A stretch of DNA of 64,000 nt from Methanobacterium sp. UBA44 (GCA_002494885.1 DACV01000002.1:186001-250000); one strand, 5' to 3'. Positions 44,470-54,617 are shown, counted from the stretch's first letter. Made by a program: numbers and translations. Notes: generated by a model not told the origin, from the letters alone.

Positions 44470-46773
44470 ATGTCTACTAAAATTTTGATAGTTGAAGATG
44501 AAGCTATTACAGCAATAGATATTAAAAATACATTGGAAAGTATGGATTTTGAAGTAGTTTCAATAGCTTTTGAAGGAAAAGAAGCTATTCAAAAAGCAGA
44601 AGAGCTTAAACCAGACTTGATACTAATGGATATAGTTCTTAAAGGAGAAATAGATGGTATTGAAACTGCAAGTAAAATAATGAATTTTTTGGATATTCCA
44701 ATTATATATTTAACCGCTTTTTCTGATAAAAAAACCTTAAAAAGAGCTAAATTAACGGAACCTTATGGATTTCTCACCAAACCTTTTAGTCATGAAGGAA
44801 TCATAAATACTATAGAAACGGCCCTTTATAAGCATGAACTTGATAAAAAATTAAAAGAAAGTGAAGAAAAGTTTCAATTGATGTATCAAGATGCCCCCTT
44901 GCCATATCAATCTTTAAATGAATCAGGATTTATCACAGAAGTTAATCAAGCATGGCTTGATACTCTTGGATACTCAAGAGATGAAGTTATTGGAAAATGG
45001 TTTGGTGATTTCTTAAACACTAATACTATTGAAAAATTTATGGAAAATTTTCCAAAGTTTAAAGCAAAGGGAGAAATTTGCAATATAAAATTTGAAATGA
45101 AACACAAAAATGGTTCTATTATAAATACAGATTTTAATGGTAAAATAAGTCTTGATAAACATGGTAATTTTCAGAGGACTCATTGTATATTTCTAGATAT
45201 AACAAAGCAAATAGAAGCAGAAAAAAAGCTTATGGAGAGTAAAAAACATTATAAACAGTTTTTTAATAATCCCCTCATGGGTTTTGCCTTATGCAAAATT
45301 TTAATCGACGATGAAAATAATCCAGTTGATTTTATGTATTTAAAGGTTAATAAAACATTTGAGAATTTAACCGGCCTTAAAAGGGAAGAGGTTTTAAATA
45401 AAAAGGTTACAGATATTCTTGTCCCTGAGGAAGTTGCTGAAATAATCCAAATATATGGAAAAGTAGCTTTAACTGGTGAATCAGCTAAATTCCAATATCC
45501 AGTACCTTCTTTAGGTAAATATTATGAAGTGGCCGCTTTTTCACCTCGAAAAAAACAATTTATAGCATTTTTTACAGATATTACTGAACATAAACATCTG
45601 GAAGAAGAATTAAAAAAATCACATGATAATTTAGAAATTAAAGTTGAGGATCGGAATAGGGAAATTAAAGATGCTTATGAATCGCTTAGTGAGAGTGAAG
45701 AAAAATTCCGAGAGATATTCAATAAAGCCAATGATATGATTACACTGGTTGAACTTGGAGAAAATGGCTTACCTGGACGGTTTTTAGATGTAAATGATAA
45801 TGCACCTAAAAGATTGGGTTATAGTAAAGAAGAATTTTCAAAAATGAAAACTGAGGATATAATAGATCCCGAATACATGCCTCAAATGTCTGAAAACGCG
45901 AAGAATTTAATTAAAAATGGACATGCAAGATTTGAAATTGTCAATGTGGATAAATGGGGTACAAAGATACCGGTTGAAGTTAGTGTTCATATTTTTAAGC
46001 TTAGAGAAAAAGATGTCATCCTTGCAATTTCTCATGATATCAGAGAGCGTAAACAGGCAGAAAAACAGTTACAAAAACGTGTAGAAGAGTTGCGGCAATT
46101 TGCTTATGTTGCTTCTCATGATTTGCAGGAGCCGCTGCGAACTATTGCTAGTTTCACACAATTATTGGAGAGGCGTTATAAAGGTCAGTTGGATGGTGAT
46201 GCTGATGAGTTTATTGATTTTATTGTTGGGGCTGCATTGAGGATGAAGCAGCAGATTCAGGGTTTACTTGAATTTTCACGTGTGGAAACCAAAGGAGAAG
46301 AATTTGAACTTGTAGATATGATTTTCCTTCTAAATCAGGTAATTAAGTGTCTTAATTCTATAATTGAAGAGTGTAAGGCTGAGATAATGATTGATGAGCT
46401 TCCCTGTGTAATTGGTGATGCGGGTCAGTTGCAGAGGGTGTTCTTGAACCTGATTTCCAATGCTATTAAATTCAGAAAACCTGAAACTCCTCCTAAAATC
46501 CATGTATCGGCTTATAAATCCCAGGATGGGGAGGAATATGTTTTTAGTGTGCAGGATAATGGTATTGGTATTGAAGAGCAGTATTTTGACCGGATTTTTA
46601 CCGTATTCCAGCAATTACATTCCATGAGCGAATATAAAGGTACTGGTATTGGTTTATCCATAGTTAAAAAAATTATTGAACGACATGGCGGACATATATG
46701 GGCTAAATCAGAATTTGGTAAGGGTTCTACATTTTATTTCACAATACCCATTAAAAGCCAAAATACTGATTAA
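44470..46773 (+). CDS. response-regulator/PAS hybrid histidine kinase
   Basis: 767 residues. N-terminal REC domain (about 1-120; phospho-acceptor Asp54 in LILMDIVL, Thr82, Lys104), then three PAS units (about 130-255, 260-385, 410-535), HisKA with His550 (ASHDLQEPLRT) and HATPase (DNGIGIEEQYFDRIF, GTGIGLSIVKK). Receiver and kinase in one chain suggest an intramolecular phosphorelay. The last PAS is of the same subtype as in the kinase at 1-2414. No membrane helix. Confidence 0.93.
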   Translation: MSTKILIVEDEAITAIDIKNTLESMDFEVVSIAFEGKEAIQKAEELKPDLILMDIVLKGEIDGIETASKIMNFLDIPIIYLTAFSDKKTLKRAKLTEPYGFLTKPFSHEGIINTIETALYKHELDKKLKESEEKFQLMYQDAPLPYQSLNESGFITEVNQAWLDTLGYSRDEVIGKWFGDFLNTNTIEKFMENFPKFKAKGEICNIKFEMKHKNGSIINTDFNGKISLDKHGNFQRTHCIFLDITKQIEAEKKLMESKKHYKQFFNNPLMGFALCKILIDDENNPVDFMYLKVNKTFENLTGLKREEVLNKKVTDILVPEEVAEIIQIYGKVALTGESAKFQYPVPSLGKYYEVAAFSPRKKQFIAFFTDITEHKHLEEELKKSHDNLEIKVEDRNREIKDAYESLSESEEKFREIFNKANDMITLVELGENGLPGRFLDVNDNAPKRLGYSKEEFSKMKTEDIIDPEYMPQMSENAKNLIKNGHARFEIVNVDKWGTKIPVEVSVHIFKLREKDVILAISHDIRERKQAEKQLQKRVEELRQFAYVASHDLQEPLRTIASFTQLLERRYKGQLDGDADEFIDFIVGAALRMKQQIQGLLEFSRVETKGEEFELVDMIFLLNQVIKCLNSIIEECKAEIMIDELPCVIGDAGQLQRVFLNLISNAIKFRKPETPPKIHVSAYKSQDGEEYVFSVQDNGIGIEEQYFDRIFTVFQQLHSMSEYKGTGIGLSIVKKIIERHGGHIWAKSEFGKGSTFYFTIPIKSQNTD

Positions 46774-46810
46774 ATTTGATTTAATTAAATAATATATATA
46801 ATATTTTCAT

Positions 46811-46863
46811 TTTGGTTCTTTAAAATAAGTATTTTTGCCTAAAGGTGGTGTTTGACCGGGATT
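46811..46863. repeat. 53-bp dispersed intergenic repeat, copy 1
   Basis: 47 of 53 positions match 48218-48270 in the same orientation (GTTCTTTAAAATAA, CCTAAAGG, GGTGTTTG, CGGGATT). Lies just after the kinase stop. The conserved G+C-rich end CCTAAAGGYGGTGTTTG is followed by a T-run, so terminator or small RNA are possible. Confidence 0.65.
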
Positions 46864-46989
46864 TTTTTATATAAAAATAACTATTTATTATTACCTTTTT
46901 GTAGTTATAGCAACGATAGTGAAATATTTTTAAGATTTAATATGCCGAATTATTTAAGAAAATGTCGTAAAAAATGAAAAATAATTTAT

Positions 46990-47169
46990 CTATCCCTTTA
47001 AAGTCCAGTAGCATCTTTTAGGTGAATAAATGGTTTCATCTTTTTTAAGTTCTTTCATAATTTTATCCACTTCTTTTTTATCTACACCAGAGATTTGGCT
47101 GACTTTAGTGGCGTTTAAAGGTTCTTCAGAGTCTTTGAAAGTTTTAATTACTTTTTCTTTATTATCCAT
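46990..47169 (-). CDS. small winged-helix-like protein
   Basis: 59 residues with SD AGGTGAT 3 nt before the ATG. Sequence EPLNATKVSQISGVDKKEVD and KIMKELKKDETIYSPKRCYW looks like a minimal winged HTH: three helices and a wing ending in Tyr-Trp. Could be a small DNA-binding regulator. Confidence 0.7.
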   Translation of the reverse strand: MDNKEKVIKTFKDSEEPLNATKVSQISGVDKKEVDKIMKELKKDETIYSPKRCYWTLKG

Positions 47170-47368
47170 AATATCACCTACTGGAATTATCCCTTTAAAT
47201 CCATATATTTATTGTGGTAATTGTTTTAGAATTGGCATTGGTAAAAGTTACAAAATGGTGGCCCATTAAATCTTTATGCAGCGAATAACGTAATTAATAA
47301 TAAATATTAAAAAGTTATTATAATGAGTTTCAACATAGAAATATTATAAGTTGTAAGGAGATGGAAAA

Positions 47369-47644
47369 ATGGTTTATGTAATTGCACAATTAAAACTCGA
47401 GAATTATGATAAGTGGAAGTCTATTTTTGATGAAAGAGCAAGCATACGTAAAGAAGCTGGCTCTAAAGAAGCTCGTCTCTTTCGTAACTCCAATGATGAT
47501 AATGAAGCTATGATCTTATTCGAATGGGACACTATGGAAAACGCAAAAGAGTATCTGGAATCAGAAGCTCTGCGAAAAGCTCTAAAAGAAGTAGGTGTTA
47601 CCTATACTATTACTTATCTTGATGAAGTAGAAAAAACATTTTAA
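47369..47644 (+). CDS. antibiotic biosynthesis monooxygenase-like dimeric ferredoxin-fold protein
   Basis: 91 residues; VIAQLKLENYDKWKSIFDER, LFRNSNDDNEAMILFEWDTM, and a C-terminal beta edge TYLDEVEKTF. ABM fold, usually small oxygenases, isomerases or ligand binders. 15 nt before the CMD gene, so an operon. SD AAGGAGATGG. Confidence 0.78.
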   Translation: MVYVIAQLKLENYDKWKSIFDERASIRKEAGSKEARLFRNSNDDNEAMILFEWDTMENAKEYLESEALRKALKEVGVTYTITYLDEVEKTF

Positions 47645-47659
47645 AAGGAAATAGAGCCT

Positions 47660-48049
47660 ATGGGTAAATATGAAGATGTTTTAAAAGATATTGAGAAAAA
47701 TTTAGGTATTGTTCCAGGCTACATGAAATCTCTACCAGAAGATGTCCTGATCCATGATTGGGCACTTTATAAGAAATATTCTCTTGAAGAATCTAAGATC
47801 CCTGCTAAATACAGGGAAATGATTGGACCGGCTATTGCAGCAAATATAAAATGTCCTTACTGTCAGTATGATCATCTTAATGCGGCTAAATTAGAAGGAG
47901 CTACAGATGAAGAACTAGCTGAAGTCTATTATCTGGCAAGTTTTACTTCCAGATGGAGTGCAATGGTCCATGCCCAGAACTATGACCTGGAAACCTTTAT
48001 AAAAGAATCGAAAAAGATATTCCAAAATTTTGAGAAAACTACTAGATAA
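47660..48049 (+). CDS. AhpD-like CMD protein with CxxC
   Basis: 129 residues. Active motif NIKCPYCQYDHLNAAKLEG (CxxC plus distal His) of the AhpD family, then TDEELAEVYYLASFTSRWS. Probably a thiol-dependent peroxidase or disulfide reductase working with the ABM-like partner. Confidence 0.85.
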   Translation: MGKYEDVLKDIEKNLGIVPGYMKSLPEDVLIHDWALYKKYSLEESKIPAKYREMIGPAIAANIKCPYCQYDHLNAAKLEGATDEELAEVYYLASFTSRWSAMVHAQNYDLETFIKESKKIFQNFEKTTR

Positions 48050-48410
48050 AAGAAATAAATTTAGATTCCTTTTTTAATTTCTTCAATATCACTTTGCAAT
48101 AGGTTTATCCATTTTAAAAAATAATTGAACGCCGTGATCGTGTATTATGTTGATTTGAGTTAAGGTTAGACTTTTTATTTCACTATTCTGATAAAGTCAA
48201 AATTATGTTAATTTTATTTTAGTTCTTTAAAATAATTATTTTTACCTAAAGGCGGTGTTTGGGCGGGATTATTTATAATTACAATTAATTATCTATACAC
48301 ATACACCTTTCTGCTGAGCATTAAATCAATATTTCAAAAATTAGCACAATTTAAACGCTGATGGTTTAACATAGTTACAAGATTGTGAATGAGAATTATA
48401 AAAAATAAAT
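48050..48410. other. 361-bp gap holding repeat copy 2
   Basis: No ORF. Contains the second 53-bp repeat (48218-48270) and the transcript end of the convergent TPR gene. Confidence 0.5.
48218..48270. repeat. 53-bp dispersed intergenic repeat, copy 2
   Basis: Counterpart of 46811-46863, six substitutions, no indel. Both copies lie 1.4 kb apart in the same direction, downstream of plus-strand genes. Confidence 0.65.
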
Positions 48411-49148
48411 TTATTTTTTAATTAACTGTAAAACATCCTCTTTAGCATTTAATATATCCTTATCATCTGGATCTATCTGGATAGCGTAATCAAATGATTT
48501 AATTGCTTCTTCATATTTTCCAAGCTTTGAGAGGGCTATTCCTTTCCCCTGCCATGAATTTATTAGGTTTGGATCTATTTTTAAGGCATTTTCATAGCTT
48601 TCTACTGCTTCGTCATATTTTCCGAGATTTAAAAGAGTGTTACCCTTATTTTGCCATGTATCGGCACTCTCTGGAGCGATTTCTAAAACTTTATTATAGG
48701 ATTCAATTGCTTTGTTGTATTTTCCAAGCAGAGATAGAGTGAAACCCTTATTGTGCCACGCATTAACATATTTTGGATCTAATTCAAGGACTTTATCATA
48801 GGCTTCTAACTGTTTATCATGTTCTCTTAATTTCCCTAAAATCACTCCTTTATTGTACCATGCACTGGTAAGCTCAGGATCGATTTTGATAGCTCTCGAA
48901 ATTTTTGATTTCGGCGCCTCAAAATCAAGGAGTTTGATAGCTTTATTAAAGCAATTTAAAGCTTCTCTATATTCTTCCATTCTTTCTAAGGTTACACCTT
49001 TACTATACCATGCCTTAATATTATCTGAATCTATTTCAGAAATTATTTTATCGTAATATTCTAAAGATTCTTCATATTTACCCTGTTTAAATTTATTTTC
49101 AGCTTTTTTAACCATTGAATTTTTCTTATAACTATCTAATAAACCCAT
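48411..49148 (-). CDS. tetratricopeptide-repeat protein
   Basis: 245 residues made almost wholly of TPR units of 34 residues (e.g. AWYSKGVTLERMEEYREALN, AWHNKGFTLSLLGKYNKAIE, SWQGKGIALSKLGKYEEAIK). Soluble protein-protein scaffold. Partners unknown. SD GGTGAC. Confidence 0.93.
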   Translation of the reverse strand: MGLLDSYKKNSMVKKAENKFKQGKYEESLEYYDKIISEIDSDNIKAWYSKGVTLERMEEYREALNCFNKAIKLLDFEAPKSKISRAIKIDPELTSAWYNKGVILGKLREHDKQLEAYDKVLELDPKYVNAWHNKGFTLSLLGKYNKAIESYNKVLEIAPESADTWQNKGNTLLNLGKYDEAVESYENALKIDPNLINSWQGKGIALSKLGKYEEAIKSFDYAIQIDPDDKDILNAKEDVLQLIKK

Positions 49149-49352
49149 TATGTCACCTTTGTAAATCTTTTAGAATACTTCAAGTAATATAAAAACTTAA
49201 TTTAAAATCTTTATTTACTAAGTAACCTTATTAATATTTCTTTTTTCATTTATAATTAATAAATCATGATTTGTGGATTTGGCACTTTTACCAATCATCT
49301 TAAATTTTTTGATCTAATTTCAATTTAGATCAAACAATGGATTTTTACTAAA

Positions 49353-51356
49353 TTGGTAAAAGATTTAGAAATTATTATTAATTATCATATATTAAATAAT
49401 AATAGTGGTAATATGGATGATTACATTAAATCTGTGATTTCATCAGATATCAAATTTCTAGACATATTTGAACAGATGGAAGAAAAAATAAATATTTTTG
49501 AGTTTATTTACAATGAAAAAGGTGAAATTGAAGATTTAATCGTTAAATATGTTAATAATCCAGTTGAATTTGGAAATAAGCCTTTAAAAGGACTCATTGG
49601 AAAAAAGATCAGTGAGATACTGGGATATGAAAACATTAAACCCTATTTGAAAATTGCAAGAGAAATTGGAATTGAAGGAAAAAATATAAAATTTGAACAT
49701 TATTATCCTCCAACTAATCAATATTTCTTAACTTCTGCTTTTTTTACCTCAAATGGGCTTTATGTTACCCTCAGCATGGATATTACTGAACAGAAGAGAT
49801 CAAAGGGAAAATTAGAAAGCTCGCAACAGATTTTAGGAAATATACTTGAAAATTTTCCAGGAGTTGTATTCTGGAAAGATATTAATTCAGTGTATTTAGG
49901 ATGTAATAAGAATTTTGCCAGGGCTGCAGGACTCAAAAACCCATTAGAAATTATAGGAAAAACAGATTATGAACTTCCATGGGCCGAAACTGAGGCTGAG
50001 GCATATCGTGCTGATGATAAGCATGTTATGGGAAAGAAAACACCAAAACTAAACATTGTTGAGACGCAGCTTCAATTCGGAGGGCGTATAGCCTGGTTTA
50101 ATACCAGTAAAGTTCCTTTATTTGGCTTTAAGGGTAGTGTGATTGGTATTTTAGGGGTTTCAAATGATATTACTGAACTAAAAAGAACTGAAGAAGAACT
50201 TATACAGGCACGCGACCATTTGGAGGATCAGGTTAAAAAACAGACGGTTAAACTTCAGGAGGCCTATAATTCCTTAAAAGAGACCGAATCTCAGTTCAGA
50301 GCCCTTGCTGAGAATTCGCCCGACCTTATTATTAGAGTTAATAGGGATTTGAATTATCTGTATGTTAATTCTACTATTGAAGAAATTACAGGAAATCCTC
50401 CAGAATTTTATATTGGAAAAAATATTGATGAAATAGGACTACCTGAAAAATATATATCATATTTTAAGGAAAACTATTTAGAACTCTTCAAAACAGGAAA
50501 AACGATACATGGTGAATATGAATTCTCTACAATTAATGGATTAAAGTTCTATAAAACTTCAATAGTTCCCGAATATAATACAAAGGGTGAAATTGAAACT
50601 GCACTAACTTTAACTCGAAATATCAGTGAAAGGAAAAAGTTAGAAGATGATTTGAAAGAATTGGTAAATGAATTAGAGCGTTCAAATGAGGAACTTCAAC
50701 AATTTGCCTATGTTATAAGTCATGATTTACAAGAACCATTAAGGACTATTAGCAGCTTTACGCAGCTTCTGGAAAGGCGTTATAAAGGCAAACTTGATAA
50801 GGATGCTGATGAGTTCATAAACTTTATAGTTGATGGCAGTAATCGTATGAATCAAATGATTAAAGATTTACTTCAGTATTCTCGCGTAACTACTCAAGGT
50901 GGGGAATTTTCTAAAACAGATGCTGAAGAAGTCCTTAAACAAACACTTTCTAATTTAAAAACCGTTATTACTGAAAATAATGCAGATATCACCTATGATC
51001 ACCTCCCAACAGTTATGGCTGATGATAAACAACTTCAAAGGGTTTTTCAAAACCTTATTTTAAATGCTATTAAGTTCAAAAAGCCGGATGAACCTCCAAA
51101 AATACATATCTCAGCAGATAAAGATTCTAATGAATACATATTCAGTATATCTGATAACGGAATTGGAATTGAAAAGCAGTATTTTGACCGTATTTTTACC
51201 GTATTCCAGAGGTTACATACAAGAATAGAATATGAAGGTACAGGTATTGGTTTATCCATAGTTAAAAGAATTATTGAACGACATGGCGGACGTATATGGG
51301 TTGAATCAGAATTAGGAAAGGGGTCAACGTTTTATTTCACATTACTTGTAAAATAA
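49353..51356 (+). CDS. PAS-domain sensor histidine kinase
   Basis: 667 residues counted from TTG 49353; ATG 49413 is an alternative start. Three PAS-like units (about 35-145, 155-285, 315-435), HisKA with His457 (VISHDLQEPLRT), HATPase (DNGIGIEKQYFDRIF, GTGIGLSIVKRI). Catalytic domain nearly identical at DNA level to that of the kinase at 44470. Cytoplasmic; no regulator partner adjacent. Confidence 0.92.
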   Translation: MVKDLEIIINYHILNNNSGNMDDYIKSVISSDIKFLDIFEQMEEKINIFEFIYNEKGEIEDLIVKYVNNPVEFGNKPLKGLIGKKISEILGYENIKPYLKIAREIGIEGKNIKFEHYYPPTNQYFLTSAFFTSNGLYVTLSMDITEQKRSKGKLESSQQILGNILENFPGVVFWKDINSVYLGCNKNFARAAGLKNPLEIIGKTDYELPWAETEAEAYRADDKHVMGKKTPKLNIVETQLQFGGRIAWFNTSKVPLFGFKGSVIGILGVSNDITELKRTEEELIQARDHLEDQVKKQTVKLQEAYNSLKETESQFRALAENSPDLIIRVNRDLNYLYVNSTIEEITGNPPEFYIGKNIDEIGLPEKYISYFKENYLELFKTGKTIHGEYEFSTINGLKFYKTSIVPEYNTKGEIETALTLTRNISERKKLEDDLKELVNELERSNEELQQFAYVISHDLQEPLRTISSFTQLLERRYKGKLDKDADEFINFIVDGSNRMNQMIKDLLQYSRVTTQGGEFSKTDAEEVLKQTLSNLKTVITENNADITYDHLPTVMADDKQLQRVFQNLILNAIKFKKPDEPPKIHISADKDSNEYIFSISDNGIGIEKQYFDRIFTVFQRLHTRIEYEGTGIGLSIVKRIIERHGGRIWVESELGKGSTFYFTLLVK

Positions 51357-51398
51357 CAAGCTTTAATTACATATAATTAGTTTTTTAAGTTATTTTCA

Positions 51399-51737
51399 TT
51401 AAAATAAAATTTTTTTAAGTTCCTGTAGATTTTTTGTAATGAAAGGCTCTGCATCTGGCTCTGCAAGTATTCTCAGCTGTTCTTTTTGAGTTTGAAGGTA
51501 TGCACTGTTTAAAATTCTCTGAAGTTCTGGAACCGGCATTTCAGTTACCTTTTTAATTTTTGCAATTTCTTCTAATGAAAGCTGGGATTTATAATCTATT
51601 ATCTGTGACTGGAATTTTTGTACCATATTTGAATTTCTGGATACAATTCCCCTTAATATAATAACAGGGATCTTTGTAAACAGATCCAGCACCTCTAAAA
51701 CATTATCTTCAGTTATTTCTACTTCTTTTGAATTCAT
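51399..51737 (-). CDS. helical protein, unrecognised
   Basis: 112 residues, SD GGAG 8 nt upstream. Predicted helices: EDNVLEVLDLFTKIPVIILR, LSLEEIAKIKKVTEMPVPEL. Soluble, possibly dimeric. No family recognised. Confidence 0.65.
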   Translation of the reverse strand: MNSKEVEITEDNVLEVLDLFTKIPVIILRGIVSRNSNMVQKFQSQIIDYKSQLSLEEIAKIKKVTEMPVPELQRILNSAYLQTQKEQLRILAEPDAEPFITKNLQELKKILF

Positions 51738-51815
51738 CCTAATTTCTCCAGCTAATAGTTTAATTATTTATTTAAAAAGAATTGATATTAATGAAAATTA
51801 GTTACTAATAAAAAA

Positions 51816-52016
51816 TCAGTCATATCTGTTTTTCATTGAAGCTAGTCTACTGGTTATTATAGTTTTGGCAATAAACAGGTCATCATTTCTGCTTTTTGAG
51901 TTTTCAATTTCAATTTCAACTATATTAAGGAGCTCCCTTAGCTCATATGGTCTGCATTTGCTGGCCTTTTTTAATAATTTTTCTGTATCGTTTTGGGTGT
52001 TTTTTCTGAATTTCAT
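51816..52016 (-). CDS. small helical protein, paralogue of the gene at 6092
   Basis: 66 residues, SD GGAT. KLLKKASKCRPYELRELLNI and FIAKTIITSRLASMKNRYD match the 6092 protein helix for helix. Function unknown. Confidence 0.65.
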   Translation of the reverse strand: MKFRKNTQNDTEKLLKKASKCRPYELRELLNIVEIEIENSKSRNDDLFIAKTIITSRLASMKNRYD

Positions 52017-52370
52017 AATAATTTATCCTTTTTCCATTAAAGAGTAGTTTTGAGTTTTCAGAGATTCCAATAGTTATAAACTTGATATAATGATGAACAT
52101 TCATTAAACTTATGATGGAATTGCAAAGATTTTGAGGTTTATTAGTATCACTTATTTTATTATATATAATAAAATATATAATTTTTTAAAAAGATCAGTT
52201 CATTTTCATTAAATTATAAACCTATTTTTAATAATATAGTGATTTTGTTATTAAATAAGTAATGTGTGACTTCAGAAATTATTTCCAGCTAAAATATACT
52301 ATTTGTCAGGGATTTATTAAATCAAAAAATAAAAATTTTATTAAATTAATAAATAATACTGGTGTATCTT
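52017..52370. other. 354-bp gene-free stretch
   Basis: A+T-rich; promoter region between divergent small genes. No ORF or repeat recognised. Confidence 0.45.
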
Positions 52371-52520
52371 ATGGTAGTTGAAAGTGTAAAATGTGGAAGA
52401 TGTGAAAAATGGTTTAAAAGAGAAATACTCGAAGATAAGGATATAAAAGAGTCAGGCAAGGTTAAAGAATATCTTTGCCCAGAATGTGATGATGAAATAA
52501 AGAAAAAGGATAGTGCTTAA
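52371..52520 (+). CDS. zinc-ribbon mini-protein
   Basis: 49 residues: MVVESVKCGRCEKWFKREIL and YLCPECDDEIKKKDSA. Two CxxC pairs. GGTG 6 nt before the ATG. Not close to the ars-island family, which has an extra CxC. Function unknown. Confidence 0.68.
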   Translation: MVVESVKCGRCEKWFKREILEDKDIKESGKVKEYLCPECDDEIKKKDSA

Positions 52521-52538
52521 AAAATTAAAAAAAACATT

Positions 52539-52781
52539 TTAGTGAATTAAAGTTACATTAAGGTCACTAAAATGCAAATGAGATCTTAACGAATTCATTT
52601 TCCTTAGAGCTGGCTTTAAATCAATGTGCATAACTCTTTCCAGCCCTTTAATTTTTTGTTTTGCTTCTCTGATTCTTTGAATAATTTCTGTTATCTCTGC
52701 AGGTTCAAGATAGTCCCATAGTGATTTATCGTATCTGAGTTTGGCAATGATATTCCACCAGTTTACTGTATTTTTTTTCAT
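52539..52781 (-). CDS. small protein with NWWNII motif, paralogue of the gene at 57993
   Basis: 80 residues, SD GGAGGT. TVNWWNIIAKLRYDKSLWDY, then LEPAEITEIIQRIREAKQKI KGLE (the acidic/helical part). The first 50 residues align with the protein at 57993-58280 (NWWNII, WDYLEPAEI, KEKIKGL). Family not recognised. Confidence 0.68.
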   Translation of the reverse strand: MKKNTVNWWNIIAKLRYDKSLWDYLEPAEITEIIQRIREAKQKIKGLERVMHIDLKPALRKMNSLRSHLHFSDLNVTLIH

Positions 52782-53855
52782 ATCTATCTACCTCCACATA
52801 GATCATAAATGAACATAACAGAATCTATCAAAAATATGATTCAGTGTCAATAAAATAATAATTTAATAGATGTAAATCAAGAATATAGTATATTATAGGG
52901 TTTAAATCACTAATAAGCTTTTCTATATTGATATACTACGGAAATATTACTTAATTAATATATTATTACTTATTAAAGATTATTTTCAATAATATTATTA
53001 TTTATTTTACATTTTTTGATAATTACATGGCTCTAAAATCAATAATTTGCTTTCTTATTAATATTATGCTTTGATATGGAAAATATAATAAAAGAATTTT
53101 CATGAATTGATTTAATACATGCACATTTAATTTAAATTTCTAAATAGTGTTAACTCTTTTAAATTATAGTGAAGAACCTGGGTAATTAAACTTTTCTTAA
53201 AAAGATAACCTGTTTAAAAGAGTTATAAGACTTCAACCATAATCCATTAATGAATAAAACAAAATCAAAGTATAAAAAAGTAAGTATCTAACTATAATCG
53301 ATAGCATTAGTAGGGATATATAACTTGAATAAACAGTGTATGATCAATATTTTTATATAATATGTTATTTATTGGCAATTTTCCATATATGCAGGATTTT
53401 TAATTGCTTTTAGAAGTGGTCTGGTACTCCTTTAATAAAAATATAGCTGTAGAGTCATTAAGGAGTACCTTTTTATTATATTATTTTTCAATGATTTAAA
53501 TTAAACGGTTTAATGTGAATTTAGTCACATTCTAGTTATATAGGAAGCCCTAAATAGTTATTACACGGAATTATTGGATATATAACTTATTTTTTGGCTT
53601 TAATAATAAATTCACAGCTTTCAAGTTTTTATTAATCGCTTTTATTCTGTAAAATAAATCGTGAATTTTTAAATTTCTTTTTTTGTATTTTAAAAGCATT
53701 TATGATGTTTAATTATCTACTTTTTACCTTATTTTCAATTGAATTATTATGATATGATTCTCTGCAAGGGTTAAATTTCATCATTTTATTATATTTTAAT
53801 AATAAAATCATATAAACAGCTATTTATAAGTTTTGAAGTTAAATAAATACTTAAT
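52782..53855. other. 1.07-kb stretch without genes
   Basis: Very A+T-rich. The only structured element seen is dispersed repeat copy B (53162-53298). At the right end TTTATAAG (53823-53830) is a TATA candidate for nucS. No convincing ORF on either strand. Confidence 0.5.
53162..53298. repeat. dispersed intergenic repeat, copy B
   Basis: Counterpart of 8377-8514, same orientation, about 90 percent identical, 45 kb away. The flanks on both sides differ, so the repeat has defined ends. Confidence 0.75.
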
Positions 53856-54611
53856 ATGAAAATTAAAGTGAAACAAAACCCTGAATCCATGGAATTAATT
53901 AATTTTCTAAATGAAGCATTATCTAAAAGGGCATTTATAATTCTTATTTCATGCTGTAGAATTAAATATAGGGGAAGAGCCACAAGTAAACTGGGATTAG
54001 GAGATAGAACAATAGTAATTAAGTCTGATGGGTCCTTTTTAATACACCAGGATCATAATTTAGATCCTGTAAACTGGCAGCCTCCAAACTGCAAATTTCA
54101 GGCGATAATTGAGGAAAATAAAGTATTTATCAGGGGATTCAGGAGAAATCCTTATGAATCTCTGGAGGTAGAAATAAATAAGACATATTTAGCATCTTAC
54201 CATGTTGGTAATGACAATAAAACCCTTGAATTAGCAGGTTATGAAGAAGATATGCGTGAAATGGTATTTAAAGATCCTTTCCTGATTGAAAAAGGTTTTA
54301 GACCAACTTCAAGAGAATATGCAGTCACCAATGGGTTTATAGATATTTTAGGCAAGGATAAAAACGGTGATTTAGTTATAATTGAACTAAAAAGCAGGCG
54401 TGCAGGAATTAACGCTGTAAAACAATTAAAAAAATATTTTGATGACTTTGAAGATCATAAAAAGTTCGTAAGGGGAATTCTGGCCGCACCTTCTATTACT
54501 GAAGATGCTATGGAGCTGCTTGAAAAGTATAAGATGGAATTTAAAGAATTAGAACCGCCTAAAGAGCTTAACCATGAAAAAAATTTGACCCTGGATTTTT
54601 TTAAGAAATAG
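53856..54611 (+). CDS. nucS: endonuclease NucS (EndoMS)
   Basis: 251 residues. N-terminal DNA-binding beta domain and C-terminal nuclease domain with Asp163, Glu177 and Lys179 (TNGFIDILGKDKNGDLVIIE LKS). Cuts branched DNA and mismatched duplexes, replacing MutS/MutL in many archaea. No SD, TATA box about 26-33 nt upstream: probably leaderless. Confidence 0.95.
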   Translation: MKIKVKQNPESMELINFLNEALSKRAFIILISCCRIKYRGRATSKLGLGDRTIVIKSDGSFLIHQDHNLDPVNWQPPNCKFQAIIEENKVFIRGFRRNPYESLEVEINKTYLASYHVGNDNKTLELAGYEEDMREMVFKDPFLIEKGFRPTSREYAVTNGFIDILGKDKNGDLVIIELKSRRAGINAVKQLKKYFDDFEDHKKFVRGILAAPSITEDAMELLEKYKMEFKELEPPKELNHEKNLTLDFFKK

Positions 54612-54617
54612 ATATGA

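Noticed and set aside
44359..46935. Similarity between 44359-44392 and 46902-46936 (GTTATAGCARCG...)
   Set aside because: Only a dozen bases match well, the rest needs gaps; too weak to call a repeat in A+T-rich DNA.
47030..47269. 79-codon plus-strand open frame
   Set aside because: It is the complement of the 59-residue winged-helix gene at 46990-47169, which has a proper SD and a sensible protein.
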